From the NCBI GenBank assembly GCA_949152475.1, contig OX424564.1, positions 23,868,165 to 23,932,164 of the forward strand: DNA of 64,000 nt. Direction: 5' to 3'. A program made the translations under genes and the position numbers. The stretch's first letter is position 1, and the number at the start of each line of letters is the position of its first letter. The DNA comes from Terebella lapidaria (lineage: Eukaryota > Annelida > Polychaeta > Terebellida > Terebellidae). The notes below the pieces were generated by a model. That model saw only the letters and a list, made by a program, of their open reading frames with translations. It was not told where the DNA came from and searched no databases. Positions 56,511-64,000 of the stretch are shown one piece after another.

Positions 56511-59500
56511 GTAGGTGACATCAACATATCTGAAATATTCGATGTATCCACTGTTTGCACCTTGTGGCTCCGTACATCCTCGAGCTTCGTTTCTATTCCA
56601 TACATTTTAGCGGAAAATGGATTTATACCTTGCATGTAGTTGCTTTGACGGCATATTAGGGCCAGGTTGTATGTAAAAGCAAATATGGTGTCTATTTCGT
56701 GATCTCGAATTACAAAGTCGTGATCACGAATTACAAAGTCGTGATCTCGAATTACAAGAAAGTCGTGATCACGAATACGCTTTCGCAAGTTGCAAATATA
56801 TATGTGGATTTTGTTCAACGACGTGTCCATGACCTAGCTGTCTTTTAAAGAATTTTATGGACGTCATCACGATCTGGTTGAAGAATACCAATTTTATGAC
56901 GCAATTGCAAGAAGACTTGCGCATGTAAGGTTTCAGAATTCACATGGGGACAAGAATTTTTTCCAGAACACTTGATTTCACGTGCATATCTATGACCTCA
57001 TGGAGTTTCATGAATGTCTAAAAAATTATCCAATCTTGACATCAGAATTAAGAGATCGGATGGAGATTCGGTTTTGATCGGCAGGATACGTTTATTCAGA
57101 ATAGGCTCCTTATATGGGGCATCGATTAGTCGACTTCAATTTTTTTTGCCAGCAGCATGAATTAACCGCTAGCTAACTTCATATAACCTCTGGTTGAGAA
57201 GTATTCCTGGAAACAAACCACCTAATATTCCTATTTACACAGAGATGCAAATATGCCCTCGCCTCAATGGGTTGGAAAATTGAATAGACAAAATCGTTTC
57301 TCACTTAGGCTGAGATGTACCTCAAGATCGAGTACTGGTGTCTTCTAGACATCTATTCCCATATCAAAACACTTGATAATACTAATTATAGCGATAAAAC
57401 AGACATGTGTTCTTGTACGCAAATGAAGCAGGCAAATTTGATATCAAAAGCAGTAGAGGGAGCATTCGGGCAGTATCCTGAGTCAAACTCACAGTGCAGT
57501 ACATGTATGTGTTGATCCTGAAATGAATTGTTCAACTACCATTGTCATATCTATCTAAGAGCATATTGAATCATTCTCTTAGGTGGATTCTCGGAATCAT
57601 ATATGGTCGAATCAAATTATTTTAAAACCTCCACCGTTGTAGGAACAGTGTTGTTGCACCGACCGTCTTCATGTGAATGAGTTATCTTCATTTGTAATCT
57701 CAATGAACAGCCTACTTTTGGCTTCCTCCCAAGAGTCCATCTTTGTTGCAGCTAACTCACCCAGGGTACACTCCAGTTCTGCACATAAACTGCCGAAGGT
57801 AGGTAATAAAGAGATGAAACATGGAACCAGAACCCAAGTAAAAAGTATTCCGAGCGAACAAAGCCAAGTCCGTTATCCAACCTCAATGTCCAGGGTCAGG
57901 CAAAATCGAATAAATTTTATGGAACTTCATGAACCTCTATTATATGGCCATATGGAGGTGAATCAGGTGTTCCCGAAAGAGTGAACATTCCCTGCCCCGC
58001 ATGTGGCACCCGTCATGAGTTCCAAAACATTAACATGCAGAAAGGTCTTGCTGCATGCTGGTGGCAGATTTACTGTACGTATCAAACAGATTGTGATGAT
58101 GTCTATAGAAATTCCTTGAAAACAGCACGTCAAATGAAAAATAGGGTCACCGGTTCACTGTTCTGGCCAATATGTTTTTGTTTTCCTTATAATATACCCA
58201 ATGCAGTTTCATCATTAGTCTAATTGTTTTCTAATACCTGAAATGTGTATCATGCATCCGATCATAGGTGTACCCAGTACACGTAACATAGTACATACAT
58301 GTAACCCAGTGTGAAATACCCCCGCCCTATAGAGAGGCCTTTAGGACAATGTTTCGTAGAATTTTATAGTCTAACAATACAACTTGATACAGTGACAAAT
58401 TTGTTTTTTGACGTTTTTGAACTCGACTCATTTACATGACACTAAGAGTTCCAGCGATTCAATACACTCACCATCTGTATTGTACATGTGTGTGTTGCAA
58501 TTCAAGAATGAACGGCAAATGCGTCAAACGCCAATCTGATATTTGCTGTTTATCAAAACAATGCTGCATCTGAAAATCTATGGGAACCGGCGACTATAAA
58601 GTCCGCAAGCGATACACGTATGGTTATGTCAACAAACCGTGCTCAGAACTGGACAATAGCTGAATGACTGGCCGAAAAGTAACACGTGTACATACCCGTG
58701 TACCTTATGATGAAATTGATAAGGAGTTTTTGTCCGTATGGGAACGCCTGTTGTATTGCAAATATTTCAGATATATAATCTATACTCCTATGTCAACGTG
58801 TCAATTTTTGACGGATGCAATCATAATTTGTGCATCCATTATGCATTTTTTAACTGCGTGCATAATGAAACTGATCAAAATGAAAAAGTACTGATGAAAG
58901 AATGCTCCAGAAAAGACTGTCTGTACACCATAAAAACATATTTTGCACGTAATGTATTGTACCTTTTACGCATGGAGTGTACCGATACACGGAGTGATAA
59001 GAAACAACATTTATACAAATATAACAAAATATTTGTGTATATGTAGGAATGTCCCTCCAGTTTCTCTAAATAGCGCAAATAAATTTAAATTTGTTTCGCC
59101 CTCCCACCCACAACCCCTCTCAATTCACTACCGGCCTCTCCAAATTCCACCTATCCAAGGTATGCGTCTCCTCCTGGAACCCCGAGCTAATGCCGTGATG
59201 GATGAGATCCAGAGAATCTTTGCCGACGACTCCGTGTGTCCCTTCACCTTCGAGGACAACAACGCCCGCATCCTGTCCGGAGAGGAGGAGGCTTCATTCG
59301 CCTGGATCGCTGTCAACTACCTCAAAGGGTACTTCGACGATCCAGGTCCGAATCCGATAGCCACTCTATCACGGATATATATGTGGTTTTTTTTTCGATT
59401 TGCATGACCTACACAAAACTATGTGACCTTTATGTTGTATTTGTTTAGGAAACGTACATGCATCAATGAATCAACCAATCAGTCATTCAATACTCGTAGA

Positions 59501-61709
59501 CAGATCGATCTATCAGTCCGATTAGAGATCAATATTCATCAATCGATTAGTGTCCCATTCACAAAGAGCAATCTTTTACTTAAAACCTCCAGAGAATCAG
59601 GAGAGCACGGGTATAGTTGAGATGGGTGGCGCGTCTACACAGATCGCCTTTCTCCCAGAAGGCTCCATTCTCGCTGATAAGTTCCCCGTTCAACTGGCCG
59701 ATCGCACCTACCCTCTGTACGCCTTCAGCTACCTGTTCTATGGACAAAACACCGCGGGCGAATGGATCGATAACCTCTTTTACGCACAGGATAATGATGA
59801 TACCACAGTGAATGATCCCTGTATGCCTTCAGGTAATATATATTTTTCTGTATGAAGTGTATGTTACTTTGGCAAAAGTTGACACTGAGTGAATCACATT
59901 TTGACTTCATGAGACATCGTAACTGGAGAATCGTAGTTTCAATTCGTCATCCGCTATCCTTTCTTTTCCAATACTTTGCCTGAACATGACCTAACCAGCT
60001 TCAATTTTATAAAATAGACACGAAATCTATACACCGATTGTTGTCACTACCACCCAGGTGATACCCAGTCCATGGAAATTGACGGGAAAACCATTGAATT
60101 CGTCGGCACTAGCGACCCTCAAGGCTGTATCGAAGCTATGGGCGAGTACGTCTACTCCGTACCGCCATACCACTGCCACCCCAAGCCCTGTGCCGTAGGC
60201 TCTATCTACCAACCCACCGTGCCCAAAGACATGGATTTCGTTGGGTTGTCAGTCTATGCCTATTCGACGAAATCCTTTGGAGTCGCCGAGAAGGATGGGA
60301 CCTTTACACCTGAAACGATGTTCCAGGCGGCCCAGGACATCTGCAAACTTGTAAGTTGCCTGACTGGTGTATGAATGCCAAGTGATGTTAGAGGAAAGGG
60401 TGAAGTATTTTCTGTTCACAAATGACATCAAAACGACTGATTTCTTATCAGGATATGATACGTTTCCTGCGTCATGACGAACCCCAAAAGTAGGATATTC
60501 TCCTCGAGTCATATAGCTGGAATGTCATGATGGTATTTTTGTCAAATGATTTAAAAATGTATGTATGTATCAACCTATGAGGTACATTATCGAAAGTATC
60601 TTTCTGCATGTACATTGTGGACACAACTTGCTACTGATTGTTGAATTGTCCAGGAGTTAATCAACCGATATTCACATAAGCTAACCAGCACTGTCCTGTC
60701 TGTCCAATAAAGTGACTAAAACACCGACTTTGGTAGGTGTGAATGACGTTCATGGGTGAGAGCGTGAATGGAAAGTCGCGTGTTTCACTGAACGACTCCA
60801 ATAAAGTTTCAGCAGTTGCCGGTACTCCATTGCCACCAGTTGGCTACCACAAGACTTTGGCGAGAACAATAAAAGCATGCAAATAAACTCTTTCTGGCAA
60901 CAGACACAAAATTCAACATTTATTTATACAGCTGCACGTGATTCAGCTTCAGCTTCTCTTGAAAAGTAACATACCGATACTGAAAATATATGCGCGAAGT
61001 TAGCCACCACTGGCAATATTGATGCCTCAATGAGGAATACTAGCAACATCTGTGGAAATATATATGCGTAGGCATGATCTCCTTATCTCAGAGCATTACT
61101 TGTCTTCAAAGAGTATTCCTGGCAGGTATCAAGTGTGGAGCAGGAAACACCCGTTATTTTCCGAAAAAAACTGATTTCATATCCATCTAACTCTGCTTGG
61201 ACTAGAGTTAGAGCTTGAATGACAAAATCGAGTGTTTGATTGTCTCCGATACGCAATGACTAAGGTAGTATTATATGTTTGAACAGACCGGTACAGAAGT
61301 GAGAGAGCACTTGAACACTAGCGATGAATACATCGACATCACCTGTCTGATGGGGTACTACGTTCCAACTCTACTGACCGACGGCTACGGGTTTGCGGAT
61401 GATACACGTCAGATCAAAGCCAAATTTGACATCAACGGACAACCCGCAGGTACTATATATTGGTGCTCGGAAATTGCTTGTCTTTTTTCACAAGAGACTT
61501 GCGTATGTGTGGGGGGTGAATTTAAATCATAGCTATCTGCATTGCAAGGCATCATAAGATATCAGAATAAATTTAGAAACCTCTCCTCAATCTAATCAAT
61601 CTTTCTTATTCACTAATACATCTGATATATTATCAATATTCCAGAGTGGACCCTCGGCGCTGTCATCTATGAGGGCGAGCGTTCAGCACTCAAAGCTTGT
61701 GACGTCTGA
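56168..61709 (+). CDS. E-NTPDase (CD39/apyrase-like) gene 3, 6 exons, 429 aa
   Basis: Third tandem paralogue, predicted nucleoside tri- and diphosphate hydrolase. CDS exons: 56168-56510, 59160-59345, 59593-59832, 60058-60350, 61287-61449, 61645-61709 (1290 nt, frame kept; phases 1-1-1-0-1, as in gene 1). The start MTELIKVVVAFTCVIACIEA is a clear signal peptide. ACR1 DAGSSGSRVRVYE, ACR2 YLMATAGMRLL, ACR3 LSGEEEASFAWIAVNYL, ACR4 EMGGASTQIAF, then CHPKPCAVGSIYQPTVP and EWTLGAVIYEGER. The protein stops at KACDV, with no hydrophobic tail, so it should be secreted and soluble, unlike genes 1 and 2. The +1 frame of the last exon encodes a strongly hydrophobic stretch, a possible trace of a lost anchor. 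Intron sizes are modest (2.6 kb or less). Confidence 0.92.
56699..56780. repeat. Short repeat of GTGATCACGAATTACAAAGT
   Basis: About 3-4 units of ~22-26 bp alternating GTGATCTCGAATTACAA and GTGATCACGAATTACAA. GTGATCAC is itself a palindrome. Confidence 0.9.
56843..57060 (+). mobile_element. Relic of the reverse-transcriptase element, 3' end
   Basis: Reads FYGRHHDLVEEYQ in one frame, then diverged 3' flank (CTTGATTTCACGTGCATATC, TCATGGAGTTTCATGA). It is a decayed relative of 17740-18060. Confidence 0.7.
57830..58130 (-). mobile_element. Relic of the reverse-transcriptase element, 3' end, inverted
   Basis: Contains AAAGTATTCCGAGCGAACAA, GAATCAGGTGTTCCCGAAAG and GGCACCCGTCATGAGTTCC, matching the - strand arm at 15990-16190, then a decayed FYGRHHD-coding part around 58090-58120. 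Confidence 0.75.
59160..59345 (+). CDS. Gene 3 exon 2: ACR2 end and ACR3
   Basis: Encodes MRLLLEPRANAVMDEIQR to NYLKGYFDDP. 186 nt. Nearly the same as gene 2 in protein (ADDSVCPFTFEDNNARILSG is shared), so genes 2 and 3 are closer here than either is to gene 1. Confidence 0.93.
59593..59832 (+). CDS. Gene 3 exon 3: ACR4
   Basis: Acceptor AAACCTCCAG, donor TCAG|GTAATA. Encodes IVEMGGASTQIAFLPEG and YPLYAFSYLFYGQ to NDPCMPSG. 240 nt. Confidence 0.9.
60058..60350 (+). CDS. Gene 3 exon 4: Cys-rich segment, unsplit
   Basis: Acceptor ACCACCCAG, donor CTT|GTAAGT. Encodes EFVGTSDPQGCIEAM and CHPKPCAVGSIYQPTVP without a break. 293 nt, like gene 1. Confidence 0.92.
61287..61449 (+). CDS. Gene 3 exon 5: start of ACR5 region
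   Basis: Acceptor TTTGAACAG, donor GCAG|GTACTA. Encodes TCLMGYYVPTLLTDGYGF and DTRQIKAKFDINGQPA. 163 nt. Confidence 0.92.
61645..61709 (+). CDS. Gene 3 exon 6: short C-terminus
   Basis: Acceptor AATATTCCAG. Encodes EWTLGAVIYEGERSALKACDV and then TGA. 65 nt coding, against 188 and 137 in genes 1 and 2. Confidence 0.88.
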
Positions 61710-62419
61710 AGTCAGACAAATACCGATGTTGTGGCTATTTATGATAGTAGTTTTAGTTTTTGTGTGCGATTATCTTTATCATCATACACGTATGTTTCAC
61801 CCTAGTCCGAATCTAGTCGCTGCTCATAATTCAAGAAGAATAAGTTTGAATAACTATAGACTGCCATTAAGAAAATACTGTATTTTTCTCTTGAATGTGA
61901 AATCGTCGTGGTGATTTAATTCGCATCTAAAACCTCATTTTCGAGCAAGAAATAGTAATCCATTTTTTAAAAAAAATTCTAGTGTGAAATCGAAACAATT
62001 TTTTCTGTATTATTTGCAGCCATTTTGTCTAAAACATATGCAGCTTTTCATTGTATGTGTGGTGTCATGGCTGATCAACATGAAAAGAATTTTTCTAAAA
62101 TCACTTCTTGGGATTTTGGTGAATACTGAAAATTTTGTCAGCACAAACAAAGAAAGGTTATAAACGCATCTTACTTTCGATAATAAAAATCATGTCATTT
62201 GTACCAAAAATGTACGAATGTGATCCTTGGAAGGAACATCCCCAGAAAAAAATGCCTAGAAAGTGTTATCTGTAATGTATATTTAAGTTTGCAGTTATAG
62301 TAATATCTATTACAAATTTGCATTTCATTCCCTTACATACATTGATATCTGTTTTTGTTCATGTATTTTTCGGTGTATAATATCATTGCTATACACGTCT
62401 GTATCTGTGTCCTATGTTC

Positions 62420-62425
62420 AATAAA
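62420..62425 (+). terminator. Poly(A) signal of gene 3
   Basis: AATAAA about 710 bases after the stop, in TTCAATAAACTGAACTC. The next bases are T-rich. Confidence 0.6.
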
Positions 62426-62834
62426 CTGAACTCAATCAATCCTATTGTTCTTTTGATATTATGCAGCAAACTGTAAGTATTCCAGTGTTTTCTCATTGCA
62501 AGCGATCTTTTAAAAGAGTTCAGTACATTATTCATCATACCGCCATCTAGTGTAGTTTGCACAAGACCATTCACAAATTTATCATACACATGGAAACGGT
62601 ATCAATTATTAACAGCCATCAAATCTAGTTCATGATCCAAGTCGATTGCAAGACACAATCGGGAGCTATTATTTGATTTTAGAGAGGTGAAATCAGTTGT
62701 CCCGGTAGAAGTGAACATTTTCTTCCTCAGATAAAGCACCCCTAATGAATTTTAGTTTTATCTTAAACATGGTGTAACGTTTGCCTTTAGTCTCACATTG
62801 TATCACGTAAATACCCCTGTCCCATCAACTACGA

Positions 62835-62950
62835 AATATAGAAACTCCGAGGAACAGGGGGTTATTAACAAGATCGAGGGCACTTTGTTGAATACCCCCC
62901 CCCCCTCCCCCCCCCCACCCCTTTTATTCGAACGGTTTCTCTATATTATA
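62835..62950. repeat. Foldback hairpin copy 1, with poly-C tract
   Basis: Arms ATAGAAACTCCGAGGAACAG and GAACGGTTTCTCTAT face each other; the loop side contains a run of C broken by single T and A (about 62896-62920). Confidence 0.75.
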
Positions 62951-63194
62951 TCATACAGAAAACTACTCAGCCGTGACCGATTGTGATTTAACAGACAAAC
63001 AGCAATCACGTCGAACCTTGCTCAATCAAGTCGATCCGACATTACACCGTTGGGTGTAGAAGTCACTCACAAAATGTCATACATACTGGATAAAACTTAA
63101 CCCATTGTCACCTGAACAATACCATAAACACAGTACTTATGTACGTAACTTATGTTTTTACAACTATGGCTGTGGGTTTGTCTCGAAATGCAGA

Positions 63195-63330
63195 ACTGTT
63201 TCAATGTATAGGGCCTACGTTCTTGGGCAGTTGTATACTACTCTCATCAAGTGTTTAAAGTAGAAACAGCTATATTTACCCGAGGATACCATAAACGCAA
63301 CAGGCATTTGGCTTGTGATTAGGTACCTAT
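63195..63330 (+). repeat. Relic of the 364-bp unit
   Basis: TTGGGCAGTTGTATACTA, GTAGAAACA, GAGGATACCAT and GGCTTGTGATTAGGTAC match words of the array at 52068-53526, but in a partly changed order. Confidence 0.7.
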
Positions 63331-63337
63331 GTATGAA

Positions 63338-63441
63338 ATAGAGAAACCCCGAGGAACAGGGGGTTATTCAACACGGTCGAGGGCGGCAGCCCGAGACTAT
63401 GTTGAATAACTCCCTGTTACTCGAGGGGTTTCTCTATTTTA
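63338..63441. repeat. Foldback hairpin copy 2
   Basis: Arms AATAGAGAAACCCCGAGGAA with CAGGGGGTTATTCAACA, answered by TGTTGAATAACTCCCTGTTA and CTCGAGGGGTTTCTCTATT. Nearly full-length inverted repeat with a short loop. Both hairpins are followed by CATACAGAAAACTACTCAGC. Confidence 0.9.
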
Positions 63442-63540
63442 AACCATACAGAAAACTACTCAGCCATGACCGGCAGGTGTTTAACCAGCATACACCATTG
63501 ATTAAACACCTGCGAGAACAACGCAAGTATGGTTTAAATG

Positions 63541-63740
63541 TCAAGTATCTATTCCATGGGGTTATATTCGGATATCTAAGATAGTTTCATAGGTTGTTGG
63601 GAAGATGTATGCTAATTCCATCAGAGGTACAGTAGAAACAACTACATCTCACACACACGTCAACGTGTCTTCAGAAACGCTACTTGGTCGGACTTTGTTT
63701 ACTTTCTATTGCAAAATGTTATTTTGCGAAAATGTTTCCT
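63541..63740 (+). repeat. Relic of the 364-bp unit
   Basis: TCTATTCCATGGGGTTA, ACAGTAGAAACAACTACAT, ACTTGGTCGGACTTTGTTT and TCTATTGCAAAATGTT follow the order of the unit, with substitutions and gaps. Confidence 0.8.
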
Positions 63741-64000
63741 CTGCTCACATCATTGCTTATGATTACAAAACTCCGTTGTTCATAATCACAATACACGTCA
63801 TAATGTAGTACAGACCATCATATTGCAGCTATTTCTGCAAATAAATTTAAGCGATCTTTTCTAGGAAAAGCACCACATACATGGCTCAATTAACGCAATG
63901 ATATCAAACTGTCCCGGTCATTCAATCCTTCAAGATTGGTATTAAAAACTATTTCATATAATTACATGGTTGACCTTCCTCCTCGATCACGGGTAGCAGT

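Larger units (their letters stand above)
56511..59159 (+). other. Gene 3 intron 1 (2.6 kb)
   Basis: Donor GTAGGT, acceptor CTATCCAAG. It contains a short GATC-rich repeat (56699-56780) and two relics of the reverse-transcriptase element. No gene seen. Confidence 0.75.
61710..64000. other. Region downstream of gene 3
   Basis: 3' UTR to about 62440, then repeat-rich DNA: a relic of the reverse-transcriptase 3' flank near 62680-62755 (GAGGTGAAATCAGTTGTCCC), two foldback hairpins, and two relics of the 364-bp unit. No gene seen. Confidence 0.6.

Noticed and set aside
57981-58223. Frame with CPACGTRHEF that looks like a zinc-finger start
   Set aside because: It lies in an inverted relic of the RT 3' flank and reads the non-coding strand.

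Overview
The window is genomic DNA from a marine-type invertebrate animal. Split genes with GT..AG introns, AATAAA poly(A) signals, large introns full of repeats and frequent short words such as TACATGTA all fit this. A lophotrochozoan (mollusc-like) source is my best guess, from the (CGTCGTC)n-bearing repeat and the general style of the repeats; other marine invertebrates such as lancelets are possible.

The only host genes I can support are three head-to-tail paralogues on the + strand, all ectonucleoside triphosphate diphosphohydrolases (E-NTPDase, apyrase/CD39 family). Gene 1 (2769-28152, 6 exons, 483 aa) has a hydrophobic C-terminal tail, a 21.4-kb first intron and a GC-rich repeat element in intron 3. 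Gene 2 (31262-50944, 7 exons, 447 aa) also has a hydrophobic tail; its fourth exon is split by a 16.3-kb intron that neither neighbour has. Gene 3 (56168-61709, 6 exons, 429 aa) lacks a hydrophobic tail and so looks secreted. All splice phases agree, and the ACR2-3 exon (186 nt) and the ACR5 exon (163 nt) have the same length in all three, so the array arose by tandem duplication. The products should hydrolyse extracellular NTPs and NDPs, with different anchoring giving surface-bound or soluble activity.

Layout: 1-2768 upstream DNA. 3148-24510 intron 1 of gene 1, built mainly from about five old tandem copies of a ~2.9-kb unit, interrupted by a reverse-transcriptase fragment with a ~510-bp inverted repeat (15953-18062) and by a recent duplication carrying a ~99-bp satellite (19295-22569). 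26217-26966 a GC-rich element with terminal inverted repeats. 28153-31261 spacer with a foldback element (29334-30565). 33567-49855 the gene-2-specific intron: a terminal-inverted-repeat element (33793-49503) with a ~134-bp satellite full of nuclear-receptor half-sites, itself split by a very young Ty3/Gypsy-like LTR retrotransposon (34235-47555) that has an unusual third reading frame. 50945-56167 spacer with a 4 x 364-bp array inside another inverted-repeat element. 61710-64000 downstream DNA with foldback hairpins and relics of the 364-bp family.

The points most worth a second look are the intron present in only one of three tandem paralogues, the nested insertion with its empty site still visible next door, the soluble non-envelope third reading frame of the LTR element, and the satellite that arrays DR1-type nuclear-receptor sites.
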